From assembly GCA_936450465.1 (NCBI GenBank), contig CAKZFU010000101.1, positions 1 to 64,000 of the forward strand: a stretch of DNA of 64,000 bases. The letters run 5' to 3'. The notes beneath the pieces are model-generated. The model did no database searches and had not been told where the DNA came from. It saw only the letters and a list, made by a program, of their open reading frames with translations. Both the position numbers and the translations under genes were made by a program. Positions 22,301 to 35,800 of the stretch are shown one piece after another. Position 1 is the stretch's first letter, and the number at the start of each line of letters is the position of its first letter. The DNA comes from Gibbula magus (lineage: Eukaryota; Mollusca; Gastropoda; Trochida; Trochidae).

Positions 22301-24184
22301 AAGTGACTTTTGGCCCAAAATTGGGCCTACAGGAATGACTATAACGGCACGGTTTGCCCATAAGACGGTCACCGATTCCAAAAGTGAACGCGTCTATGCG
22401 ACCGACAGGATGAGACCTTCCATAGGAGACCATCAAAAGTTGTCTAGGCCAAAGTCACCTTTTGGCCCATTTTTGGGCATGAGCTTAACGGCACGGGTTG
22501 CCGATAAGACGGCAACCGATTCCAAAAGTGAATGCGTCTATGCGACCGGCAGGATGTGAGCTTCCATAGGAGACCATCAAAAGTTGTCTAGGCCAAAGTG
22601 ACTTTTGGCCCAAAATTGGGCCTACAGGAATGACTATAACGGCACGGTTTGCCCATAAGACGGTCACCGATTCCAAAAGTGAACGCGTCTATGCGACCGA
22701 CAGGATGAGACCTTCCATAGGAGACCATCAAAAGTTGTCTAGGCCAAAGTCACCTTTTGGCCCATTTTTGGGCATGAGCTTAACGGCACGGGTTGCCGAT
22801 AAGACGGCAACCGATTCCAAAAGTGAATGCGTCTATGCGACCGGCAGGATGTGAGCTTCCATAGGAGACCATCAAAAGTTGTCTAGGCCAAAGTGACTTT
22901 TGGCCCAAAATTGGGCCTACAGGAATGACTATAACGGCACGGTTTGCCCATAAGACGGTCACCGATTCCAAAAGTGAACGCGTCTATGCGACCGACAGGA
23001 TGAGACCTTCCATAGGAGACCATCAAAAGTTGTCTAGGCCAAAGTCACCTTTTGGCCCAAAATTGGGCCTACAGGAATGACTATAACGGCACGGTTTGCC
23101 CATAAGACGGTCACCGATTCCAAAAGTGAACGCGTCTATGCGACCGACAGGATGAGACCTTCCATAGGAGACCATCAAAAGTTGTCTAGGCCAAAGTCAC
23201 CTTTTGGCCCATTTTTGGGCATGAGCTTAACGGCACGGGTTGCCTATAAGACGGCAACCGATTCCAAAAGTGAATGCGTCTATGCGACCGGCAGGATGTG
23301 AGCTTCCATAGGAGACCATCAAAAGTTGTCTAGGCCAAAGTGACTTTTGGCCCAAAATTGGGCCTACAGGAATGACTATAACGGCACGGTTTGCCCATAA
23401 GACGGTCACCGATTCCAAAAGTGAACGCGTCTATGCGACCGACAGGATGAGACCTTCCATAGGAGACCATCAAAAGTTGTCTAGGCCAAAGTCACCTTTT
23501 GGCCCATTTTTGGGCATGAGCTTAACGGCACGGGTTGCCGATAAGACGGCAACCGATTCCAAAAGTGAATGCGTCTATGCGACCGGCAGGATGTGAGCTT
23601 CCATAGGAGACCATCAAAAGTTGTCTAGGCCAAAGTGACTTTTGGCCCAAAATTGGGCCTACAGGAATGACTATAACGGCACGGTTTGCCCATAAGACGG
23701 TCACCGATTCCAAAAGTGAACGCGTCTATGCGACCGACAGGATGAGACCTTCCATAGGAGACCATCAAAAGTTGTCTAGGCCAAAGTCACCTTTTGGCCC
23801 ATTTTTGGGCATGAGCTTAACGGCACGGGTTGCCGATAAGACGGCAACCGATTCCAAAAGTGAATGCGTCTATGCGACCGGCAGGATGTGAGCTTCCATA
23901 GGAGACCATCAAAAGTTGTCTAGGCCAAAGTGACTTTTGGCCCAAAATTGGGCCTACAGGAATGACTATAACGGCACGGTTTGCCCATAAGACGGTCACC
24001 GATTCCAAAAGTAAACACGTCTATGCGACCGACAGGATGAGACCTTCCATAGGAGACCATCAAAAGTTGTCTAGGCCAAAGTCACCTTTTGGCCCATTTT
24101 TGGGCATGAGCTTAACGGCACGGGTTGCCGATAAGACGGCAACCGATTCCAAAAGTGAATGCGTCTTTGCGACCGGCAGGATGT

Positions 24185-27100
24185 GAGCTTCCCCCTCAAA
24201 AGTTGTCTAGGCCAAAGTGACTTTTGGCCCAAAATTGGGCCTACAGGAATGACTATAACGGCACGGTTTGCCCATAAGACGGTCACCGATTCCGAAAGTG
24301 AACGCGTCTATGCGACCGACAGGATGAGACCTTCAATAGGAGACCATCAAAAGTTGTCCAGGCCAAAGTCACCTTTTGGCCCATTTTTGGGCATGAGCTT
24401 AACGGCACGGGTTGCCGATAAGACGGCAACCGATTCCAAAAGTGAATGCGTCTATGCGACCGGCAGGATGTGAGCTTCCATAGGAGACCATCAAAAGTTG
24501 TCTAGGCCAAAGTGACTTTTGGCCCAAAATTGGGCCTACAGGAATGACTATAACGGCACGGTTTGCCCATAAGACGGTCACCGATTCCAAAAGTGAACGC
24601 GTCTATGCGACCGACAGGATGAGACCTTCCATAGGAGACCATCAAAAGTTGTCTAGGCCAAAGTCACCTTTTGGCCCAATTTTGGGCATGAGCTTAACGG
24701 CACGGGTTGCCGATAAGACGGCAACCGATTCCAAAAGTGAATGCGTCTATGCGACCGGCAGGATGTGAGCTTCCATAGGAGACCATCAAAAGTTGTCTAG
24801 GCCAAAGTGACTTTTGGCCCAAAATTGGGCCTACAGGAATGACTATAACGGCAAGGTTTGCCCATAAGACGGTCACCGATTCCAAAAGTGAACGCGTCTA
24901 TGTGAACGCGTCTATGCGACCGACAGGATGAGACCTTCCATAGGAGACCATCAAAAGTTGTCTAGGCCAAAGTCACCTTTTGGCCCATTTTTGGGCATGA
25001 GCTTAACGGCACGGGTTGCCGATAAGACGGCAACCGATTCCAAAAGTGAATGCGTCTATGCGACCGGCAGGATGTGAGCTTCCATAGGAGACCATCAAAA
25101 GTTGTCTAGGCCAAAGTGACTTTTGGCCCAAAATTGGGCCTACAGGAATGACTATAACGGCACGGTTTGCCCATAAGACGGTCACCGATTCCAAAAGTGA
25201 ACGCGTCTATGCGACCGACAGGATGAGACCTTCCATAGGAGACCATCAAAAGTTGTCTAGGCCAAAGTCACCTTTTGGCCCAATTTTGGGCATGAGCTTA
25301 ACGGCACGGGTTGCCGATAAGACGGCAACCGATTCCAAAAGTGAATGCGTCTTTGCGACCGGCAGGATGTGAGCTTCCCCCTCAAAAGTTGTCTAGGCCA
25401 AAGTGACTTTTGGCCCAAAATTGGGCCTACAGGAATGACTATAACGGCACGGTTTGCCCATAAGACGGTCACCGATTCCGAAAGTGAACGCGTCTATGCG
25501 ACCGACAGGATGAGACCTTCAATAGGAGACCATCAAAAGTTGTCCAGGCCAAAGTCACCTTTTGGCCCATTTTTGGGCATGAGCTTAACGGCACGGGTTG
25601 CCGATAAGACGGCAACCGATTCCAAAAGTGAATGCGTCTATGCGACCGGCAGGATGTGAGCTTCCATAGGAGACCATCAAAAGTTGTCTAGGCCAAAGTG
25701 ACTTTTGGCCCAAAATTGGGCCTACAGGAATGACTATAACGGCACGGTTTGCCCATAAGACGGTCACCGATTCCAAAAGTGAACGCGTCTATGCGACCGA
25801 CAGGATGAGACCTTCCATAGGAGACCATCAAAAGTTGTCTAGGCCAAAGTCACCTTTTGGCCCAATTTTGGGCATGAGCTTAACGGCACGGGTTGCCGAT
25901 AAGACGGCAACCGATTCCAAAAGTGAATGCGTCTATGCGACCGGCAGGATGTGAGCTTCCATAGGAGACCAACAAAAGTTGTCTAGGCCAAAGTGACTTT
26001 TGGCCCAAAATTGGGCCTACAGGAATGACTATAACGGCACGGTTTGCCCATAAGACGGTCACCGATTCCAAAAGTGAACGCGTCTATGCGACCGACAGGA
26101 TGAGACCTTCCATAGGAGACCATCAAAAGTTGTCTAGGCCAAAGTCACCTTTTGGCCCATTTTTGGGCATGAGCTTAACGGCACGGGTTGCCGATAAGAC
26201 GGCAACCGATTCCAAAAGTGAATGCGTCTATGCGACCGGCAGGATGTGAGCTTCCATAGGAGACCATCAAAAGTTGTCTAGGCCAAAGTGACTTTTGGCC
26301 CAAAATTGGGCCTACAGGAATGACTATAACGGCACGGTTTGCCCATAAGACGGTCACCGATTCCAAAAGTGAACGCGTCTATGCGACCGACAGGATGAGA
26401 CCTTCCATAGGAGACCATCAAAAGTTGTCTAGGCCAAAGTCACCTTTTGGCCCATTTTTGGGCATGAGCTTAACGGCACGGGTTGCCGATAAGACGGCAA
26501 CCGATTCCAAAAGTGAATGCGTCTATGCGACCGGCAGGATGTGAGCTTCCATAGGAGACCATCAAAAGTTGTCTAGGCCAAAGTGACTTTTGGCCCAAAA
26601 TTGGGCCTACAGGAATGACTATAACGGCACGGTTTGCCCATAAGACGGTCACCGATTCCAAAAGTGAACGCGTCTATGCGACCGACAGGATGAGACCTTC
26701 CATAGGAGACCATCAAAAGTTGTCTAGGCCAAAGTCACCTTTTGGCCCATTTTTGGGCATGAGCTTAACGGCACGGGTTGCCGATAAGACGGCAACCGAT
26801 TCCAAAAGTGAATGCGTCTATGCGACCGGCAGGATGTGAGCTTCCATAGGAGACCATCAAAAGTTGTCTAGGCCAAAGTGACTTTTGGCCCAAAATTGGG
26901 CCTACAGGAATGACTATAACGGCACGGTTTGCCCATAAGACGGTCACCGATTCCAAAAGTAAACACGTCTATGCGACCGACAGGATGAGACCTTCCATAG
27001 GAGACCATCAAAAGTTGTCTAGGTCAAAGTCACCGTTTGGCCCATTTTTGGGCATGAGCTTAACGGCACGGGTTGCCGATAAGACGGCAACCGATTCCAA

Positions 27101-27570
27101 AAGTGAATGCGTCTTTGCGACCGGCAGGATGTGAGCTTCCCCCTCAAAAGTTGTCTAGGCCAAAGTGACTTTTGGCCCAAAATTGGGCCTACAGGAATGA
27201 CTATAACGGCACGGTTTGCCCATAAGACGGTCACCGATTCCGAAAGTGAACGCGTCTATGCGACCGACAGGATGAGACCTTCAATAGGAGACCATCAAAA
27301 GTTGTCCAGGCCAAAGTCACCTTTTGGCCCATTTTTGGGCATGAGCTTAACGGCACGGGTTGCCGATAAGACGGCAACCGATTCCAAAAGTGAATGCGTC
27401 TATGCGACCGGCAGGATGTGAGCTTCCATAGGAGACCATCAAAAGTTGTCTAGGCCAAAGTGACTTTTGGCCCAAAATTGGGCCTACAGGAATGACTATA
27501 ACGGCACGGTTTGCCCATAAGACGGTCACCGATTCCAAAAGTGAACGCGTCTATGTGAACGCGTCTATGC
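24185..27570 (-). repeat. Higher-order block marked by an 8-bp deletion and a 14-bp duplication
   Basis: The CTTCCCCCTC deletion allele begins at 24191, 25377 and 27139, spaced 1186 and 1762 bp. These equal four dimers plus 14 minus 8, and six dimers minus 8. The tandem GTGAACGCGTCTAT duplication occurs at 24888 and 27541. The distance from deletion to duplication is 697 bp in one copy and 402 bp in the other, differing by exactly one 295-bp dimer. Linked markers (TTTGCGACC, CCGAAAGTG, TTCAATAGG, TTGTCCAGG) travel with the deletion allele. The pattern fits block duplication by unequal exchange followed by loss of a dimer. Confidence 0.85.
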
Positions 27571-29275
27571 GACCGACAGGATGAGACCTTCCATAGGAGA
27601 CCATCAAAAGTTGTCTAGGCCAAAGTCACCTTTTGGCCCATTTTTGGGCATGAGCATAACGGCACGGGTTGCCGATAAGACGGCAACCGATTCCAAAAGT
27701 GAATGCGTCTATGCGACCGGCAGGATGTGAGCTTCCATAGGAGACCATCAAAAGTTGTCTAGGCCAAAGTGACTTTTGGCCCAAAATTGGGCCTACAGGA
27801 ATGACTATAACGGCACGGTTTGCCCATAAGACGGTCACCGATTCCAAAAGTGAACGCGTCTATGCGACCGACAGGATGAGACCTTCCATAGGAGACCATC
27901 AAAAGTTGTCTAGGCCAAAGTCACCTTTTGGCCCATTTTTGGGCATGAGCTTAACGGCACGGGTTGCCGATAAGACGGCAACCGATTCCAAAAGTGAATG
28001 CGTCTATGCGACCGGCAGGATGTGAGCTTCCATAGGAGACCATCAAAAGTTGTCTAGGCCAAAGTGACTTTTGGCCCAAAATTGGGCCTACAGGAATGAC
28101 TATAACGGCACGGTTTGCCCATAAGACGGTCACCGATTCCAAAAGTAAACGCGTCTATGCGACCGACAGGATGAGACCTTCCATAGGAGACCATCAAAAG
28201 TTGTCTAGGCCAAAGTCACCTTTTGGCCCATTTTTGGGCATGAGCTTAACGGCACGGGTTGCCGATAAGACGGCAACCGATTCCAAAAGTGAATGCGTCT
28301 ATGCGACCGGCAGGATGTGAGCTTCCATAGGAGACCATCAAAAGTTGTCTAGGCCAAAGTGACTTTTGGCCCAAAATTGGGCCTACAGGAATGACTATAA
28401 CGGCACGGTTTGCCCATAAGACGGTCACCGATTCCAAAAGTAAACGCGTCTATGCGACCGACAGGATGAGACCTTCCATAGGAGACCATCAAAAGTTGTC
28501 TAGGCCAAAGTCACCTTTTGGCCCATTTTTGGGCATGAGCTTAACGGCACGGGTTGCCGATAAGACGGCAACCGATTCCAAAAGTGAATGCGTCTATGCG
28601 ACCGGCAGGATGTGAGCTTCCATAGGAGACCATCAAAAGTTGTCTAGGCCAAAGTGACTTTTGGCCCAAAATTGGGCCTACAGGAATGACTATAACGGCA
28701 CGGTTTGCCCATAAGACGGTCACCGATTCCAAAAGTGAACGCGTCTATGCGACCGACAGGATGAGACCTTCCATAGGAGACCATCAAAAGTTGTCTAGGC
28801 CAAAGTCACCTTTTGGCCCATTTTTGGGCATGAGCTTAACGGCACGGGTTGCCGATAAGACGGCAACCGATTCCAAAATTGAATGCGTCTATGCGACCGG
28901 CAGGATGTGAGCTTCCATAGGAGACCATCAAAAGTTGTCTAGGCCAAAGTGACTTTTGGCCCAAAATTGGGCCTACAGGAATGACTATAACGGCACGGTT
29001 TGCCCATAAGACGGTCACCGATTCCAAAAGTGAACGCGTCTATGCGACCGACAGGATGAGACCTTCCATAGGAGACCATCAAAAGTTGTCTAGGCCAAAG
29101 TCACCTTTTGGCCCATTTTTGGGCATGAGCTTAACGGCACGGGTTGCCGATAAGACGGCAACCGATTCCAAAAGTGAATGCGTCTATGCGACCGGCAGGA
29201 TGTGAGCTTCCATAGGAGACCATCAAAAGTTGTCTAGGCCAAAGTGACTTTTGGCCCAAAATTGGGCCTACAGGA

Positions 29276-32155
29276 ATGACTATAACGGCACGGTTTGCCC
29301 ATAAGACGGTCACCGATTCCAAAAGTGAACGCGTCTATGCGACCGACAGGATGAGACCTTCCATAGGAGACCATCAAAAGTTGTCTAGGCCAAAGTCACC
29401 TTTTGGCCCATTTTTGGGCATGAGCTTAACGGCACGGGTTGCCGATAAGAGGGCAACCGATTCCAAAAGTGAATGCGTCTATGCGACCGGCAGGATGTGA
29501 GCTTCCATAGGAGACCATCAAAAGTTGTCTAGGCCAAAGTGACTTTTGGCCCAAAATTGGGCCTACAGGAATGACTATAACGGCACGGTTTGCCCATAAG
29601 ACGGTCACCGATTCCAAAAGCGAACGCGTCTATGCGACCGACAGGATGAGACCTTCCATAGGAGACCATCAAAAGTTGTCTAGGCCAAAGTCACTTTTTG
29701 GCCCATTTTTGGGCATGAGCTTAACGGCACGGGTTGCCGATAAGACGGCAACCGATTCCAAAAGTGAATGCGTCTATGCGACCGGCAGGATGTGAGCTTC
29801 CATAGGAGACCATCAAAAGTTGTCTAGGCCAAAGTGACTTTTGGCCCAAAATTGGGCCTACAGGAATGACTATAACGGCACGGTTTGCCCATAAGACGGT
29901 CACCGATTCCAAAAGTGAACGCGTCTATGCGACCGACAGGATGAGACCTTCCATAGGAGACCATCAAAAGTTGTCTAGGCCAAAGTCACCTTTTGGCCCA
30001 TTTTTGGGCATGAGCTTAACGGCACGGGTTGCCGATAAGAGGGCAACCGATTCCAAAAGTGAATGCGTCTATGCGACCGGCAGGATGTGAGCTTCCATAG
30101 GAGACCATCAAAAGTTGTCTAGGCCAAAGTGACTTTTGGCCCAAAATTGGGCCTACAGGAATGACTATAACGGCACGGTTTGCCCATAAGACGGTCACCG
30201 ATTCCAAAAGCGAACGCGTCTATGCGACCGACAGGATGAGACCTTCCATAGGAGACCATCAAAAGTTGTCTAGGCCAAAGTCACCTTTTGGCCCATTTTT
30301 GGGCATGAGCTTAACGGCACGGGTTGCCGATAAGACGGCAACCGATTCCAAAAGTGAATGCGTCTATGCGACCGGCAGGATGTGAGCTTCCATAGGAGAC
30401 CATCAAAAGTTGTCTAGGCCAAAGTGACTTTTGGCCCAAAATTGGGCCTACAGGAATGACTATAACGGCACGGTTTGCCCATAAGACGGTCACCGATTCC
30501 AAAAGTGAACGCGTCTATGCGACCGACAGGATGAGACCTTCCATAGGAGACCATCAAAAGTTGTCTAGGCCAAAGTCACCTTTTGGCCCATTTTTGGGCA
30601 TGAGCTTAACGGCACGGGTTGCCGATAAGACGGCAACCGATTCCAAAAGTGAATGCGTCTATGCGACCGGCAGGATGTGAGCTTCCATAGGAGACCATCA
30701 AAAGTTGTCTAGGCCAAAGTGACTTTTGGCCCAAAATTGGGCCTACAGGAATGACTATAACGGCACGGTTTGCCCATAAGACGGTCACCGATTCCAAAAG
30801 TGAACGCGTCTATGCGACCGACAGGATGAGACCTTCCATAGGAGACCATCAAAAGTTGTCTAGGCCAAAGTCACCTTTTGGCCCATTTTTGGGCATGAGC
30901 TTAACGGCACGGGTTGCCGATAAGACGGCAACCGATTCCAAAAGTGAATGCGTCTATGCGACCGGCAGGATGTGAGCTTCCATAGGAGACCATCAAAAGT
31001 TGTCTAGGCCAAAGTGACTTTTGGCCCAAAATTGGGCCTACAGGAATGACTATAACGGCACGGTTTGCCCATAAGACGGTCACCGATTCCAAAAGTGAAC
31101 GCGTCTATGCGACCGACAGGATGAGACCTTCCATAGGAGACCATCAAAAGTTGTCTAGGCCAAAGTCACCTTTTGGCCCATTTTTGGGCATGAGCTTAAC
31201 GGCACGGGTTGCCGATAAGAGGGCAACCGATTCCAAAAGTGAATGCGTCTATGCGACCGGCAGGATGTGAGCTTCCATAGGAGACCATCAAAAGTTGTCT
31301 AGGCCAAAGTGACTTTTGGCCCAAAATTGGGCCTACAGGAATGACTATAACGGCACGGTTTGCCCATAAGACGGTCACCGATTCCAAAAGCGAACGCGTC
31401 TATGCGACCGACAGGATGAGACCTTCCATAGGAGACCATCAAAAGTTGTCTAGGCCAAAGTCACTTTTTGGCCCATTTTTGGGCATGAGCTTAACGGCAC
31501 GGGTTGCCGATAAGACGGCAACCGATTCCAAAAGTGAATGCGTCTATGCGACCGGCAGGATGTGAGCTTCCATAGGAGACCATCAAAAGTTGTCTAGGCC
31601 AAAGTGACTTTTGGCCCAAAATTGGGCCTACAGGAATGACTATAACGGCACGGTTTGCCCATAAGACGGTCACCGATTCCAAAAGTGAACGCGTCTATGC
31701 GACCGACAGGATGAGACCTTCCATAGGAGACCATCAAAAGTTGTCTAGGCCAAAGTCACCTTTTGGCCCATTTTTGGGCATGAGCTTAACGGCACGGGTT
31801 GCCGATAAGAGGGCAACCGATTCCAAAAGTGAATGCGTCTATGCGACCGGCAGGATGTGAGCTTCCATAGGAGACCATCAAAAGTTGTCTAGGCCAAAGT
31901 GACTTTTGGCCCAAAATTGGGCCTACAGGAATGACTATAACGGCACGGTTTGCCCATAAGACGGTCACCGATTCCAAAAGCGAACGCGTCTATGCGACCG
32001 ACAGGATGAGACCTTCCATAGGAGACCATCAAAAGTTGTCTAGGCCAAAGTCACCTTTTGGCCCATTTTTGGGCATGAGCTTAACGGCACGGGTTGCCGA
32101 TAAGACGGCAACCGATTCCAAAAGTGAATGCGTCTATGCGACCGGCAGGATGTGA
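29276..32155 (-). repeat. 1770-bp higher-order repeat (six dimers)
   Basis: A marker substitution (AAGAGGGCAACC in place of AAGACGGCAACC) is found at 29451, 30041, 31221 and 31811, giving spacings of 590, 1180 and 590 bp. A second marker (TCACTTTTTGGCCC) lies in the dimers starting at 29571 and 31341, and the AAAGCGAAC change also follows the same order. The whole pattern therefore repeats at 1770 bp, six dimers, and inside it lies a 590-bp two-dimer alternation. Confidence 0.85.
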
Positions 32156-32899
32156 GCTTCCATAGGAGACCATCAAAAGTTGTCTAGGCCAAAGTGACTT
32201 TTGGCCCAAAATTGGGCCTACAGGAATGACTATAACGGCACGGTTTGCCCATAAGACGGTCACCGATTCCAAAAGTGAACGCGTCTATGCGACCGACAGG
32301 ATGAGACCTTCCATAGGAGACCATCAAAAGTTGTCTAGGCCAAAGTCACCTTTTGGCCCATTTTTGGGCATGAGCTTAACGGCACGGGTTGCCGATAAGA
32401 CGGCAACCGATTCCAAAAGTGAATGCGTCTATGCGACCGGCAGGATGTGAGCTTCCATAGGAGACCATCAAAAGTTGTCTAGGCCAAAGTCACCTTTTGG
32501 CCCATTTTTGGGCATGAGCTTAACGGCACGGGTTGCCGATAAGACGGCAACCGATTCCAAAAGTGAATGCGTCTATGCGACCGGCAGGATGTGAGCTTCC
32601 ATAGGAGACCATCAAAAGTTGTCTAGGCCAAAGTGACTTTTGGCCCAAAATTGGGCCTACAGGAATGACTATAACGGCACGGTTTGCCCATAAGACGGTC
32701 ACCGATTCCAAAAGTGAACGCGTCTATGCGACCGACAGGATGAGACCTTCCATAGGAGACCATCAAAAGTTGTCTAGGCCAAAGTCACCTTTTGGCCCAT
32801 TTTTGGGCATGAGCTTAACGGCACGGGTTGCCGATAAGACGGCAACCGATTCCAAAAGTGAATGCGTCTATGCGACCGGCAGGATGTGAGCTTCCATAG

Positions 32900-35800
32900 G
32901 AGACCATCAAAAGTTGTCTAGGCCAAAGTGACTTTTGGCCCAAAATTGGGCCTACAGGAATGACTATAACAGCACGGTTTGCCCATAAGACGGTCACCGA
33001 TTCCAAAAGTGAACGCGTCTATGCGACCGACAGGATGAGACCTTCCATAGGAGACCATCAAAAGTTGTCTAGGCCAAAGTCACCTTTTGGCCCATTTTTG
33101 GGCATGAGCTTAACGGCACGGGTTGCCGATAAGATGGCAACCGATTCCAAAAGTGAATGCGTCTATGCGACCGGCAGGATGTGAGCTTCCATAGGAGACC
33201 ATCAAAAGTTGTCTAGGCCAAAGTGACTTTTGGCCCAAAATTGGGCCTACAGGAATGACTATAACGGCACGGTTTGCCCATAAGACGGTCACCGATTCCA
33301 AAAGTGAACGCGTCTATGCGACCGACAGGATGAGACCTTCCATAGGAGACCATCAAAAGTTGTCTAGGCCAAAGTCACCTTTTGGCCCATTTTTGGGCAT
33401 GAGCTTAACGGCACGGGTTGCCGATAAGATGGCAACCGATTCCAAAAGTGAATGCGTCTATGCGACCGGCAGGATGTGAGCTTCCATAGGAGACCATCAA
33501 AAGTTGTCTAGGCCAAAGTGACTTTTGGCCCAAAATTGGGCCTACAGGAATGACTATAACGGCACGGTTTGCCCATAAGACGGTCACCGATTCCAAAAGC
33601 GAACGCGTCTATGCGACCGACAGGATGAGACCTTCCATAGGAGACCATCAAAAGTTGTCTAGGCCAAAGTCACCTTTTGGCCCATTTTTGGGCATGAGCT
33701 TAACGGCACGGGTTGCCGATAAGACGGCAACCGATTCCAAAAGTGAATGCGTCTATGCGACCGGCAGGATGTGAGCTTCCATAGGAGACCATCAAAAGTT
33801 GTCTAGGCCAAAGTGACTTTTGGCCCAAAATTGGGCCTACAGGAATGACTATAACGGCACGGTTTGCCCATAAGACGGTCACCGATTCCAAAAGTGAACG
33901 CGTCTATGCGACCGACAGGATGAGACCTTCCATAGGAGACCATCAAAAGTTGTCTAGGCCAAAGTCACCTTTTGGCCCATTTTTGGGCATGAGCTTAACG
34001 GCACGGGTTGCCGATAAGATGGCAACCGATTCCAAAAGTGAATGCGTCTATGCGACCGGCAGGATGTGAGCTTCCATAGGAGACCATCAAAAGTTGTCTA
34101 GGCCAAAGTGACTTTTGGCCCAAAATTGGGCCTACAGGAATGACTATAACGGCACGGTTTGCCCATAAGACGGTCACCGATTCCAAAAGCGAACGCGTCT
34201 ATGCGACCGACAGGATGAGACCTTCCATAGGAGACCATCAAAAGTTGTCTAGGCCAAAGTCACCTTTTGGCCCATTTTTGGGCATGAGCTTAACGGCACG
34301 GGTTGCCGATAAGACGGCAACCGATTCCAAAAGTGAATGCGTCTATGCGACCGGCAGGATGTGAGCTTCCATAGGAGACCATCAAAAGTTGTCTAGGCCA
34401 AAGTGACTTTTGGCCCAAAATTGGGCCTACAGGAATGACTATAACGGCACGGTTTGCCCATAAGACGGTCACCGATTCCAAAAGTGAACGAGTCTATGCG
34501 ACCGACAGGATGAGACCTTCCATAGGAGACCATCAAAAGTTGTCTAGGCCAAAGTCACCTTTTGGCCCATTTTTGGGCATGAGCTTAACGGCACGGGTTG
34601 CCGATAAGATGGCAACCGATTCCAAAAGTGAATGCGTCTATGCGACCGGCAGGATGTGAGCTTCCATAGGAGACCATCAAAAGTTGTCTAGGCCAAAGTG
34701 ACTTTTGGCCCAAAATTGGGCCTACAGGAATGACTATAACGGCACGGTTTGCCCATAAGACGGTCACCGATTCCAAAAGCGAACGCGTCTATGCGACCGA
34801 CAGGATGAGACCTTCCATAGGAGACCATCAAAAGTTGTCTAGGCCAAAGTCACCTTTTGGCCCATTTTTGGGCATGAGCTTAACGGCACGGGTTGCCGAT
34901 AAGACGGCAACCGATTCCAAAAGTGAATGCGTCTATGCGACCGGCAGGATGTGAGCTTCCATAGGAGACCATCAAAAGTTGTCTAGGCCAAAGTGACTTT
35001 TGGCCCAAAATTGGGCCTACAGGAATGACTATAACGGCACGGTTTGCCCATAAGACGGTCACCGATTCCAAAAGTGAACGCGTCTATGCGACCGACAGGA
35101 TGAGACCTTCCATAGGAGACCATCAAAAGTTGTCTAGGCCAAAGTCACCTTTTGGCCCATTTTTGGGCATGAGCTTAACGGCACGGGTTGCCGATAAGAC
35201 GGCAACCGATTCCAAAAGTGAATGCGTCTATGCGACCGGCAGGATGTGAGCTTCCATAGGAGACCATCAAAAGTTGTCTAGGCCAAAGTGACTTTTGGCC
35301 CAAAATTGGGCCTACAGGAATGACTATAACAGCACGGTTTGCCCATAAGACGGTCACCGATTCCAAAAGTGAACGCGTCTATGCGACCGACAGGATGAGA
35401 CCTTCCATAGGAGACCATCAAAAGTTGTCTAGGCCAAAGTCACCTTTTGGCCCATTTTTGGGCATGAGCTTAACGGCACGGGTTGCCGATAAGATGGCAA
35501 CCGATTCCAAAAGTGAATGCGTCTATGCGACCGGCAGGATGTGAGCTTCCATAGGAGACCATCAAAAGTTGTCTAGGCCAAAGTGACTTTTGGCCCAAAA
35601 TTGGGCCTACAGGAATGACTATAACGGCACGGTTTGCCCATAAGACGGTCACCGATTCCAAAAGCGAACGCGTCTATGCGACCGACAGGATGAGACCTTC
35701 CATAGGAGACCATCAAAAGTTGTCTAGGCCAAAGTCACCTTTTGGCCCATTTTTGGGCATGAGCTTAACGGCACGGGTTGCCGATAAGACGGCAACCGAT

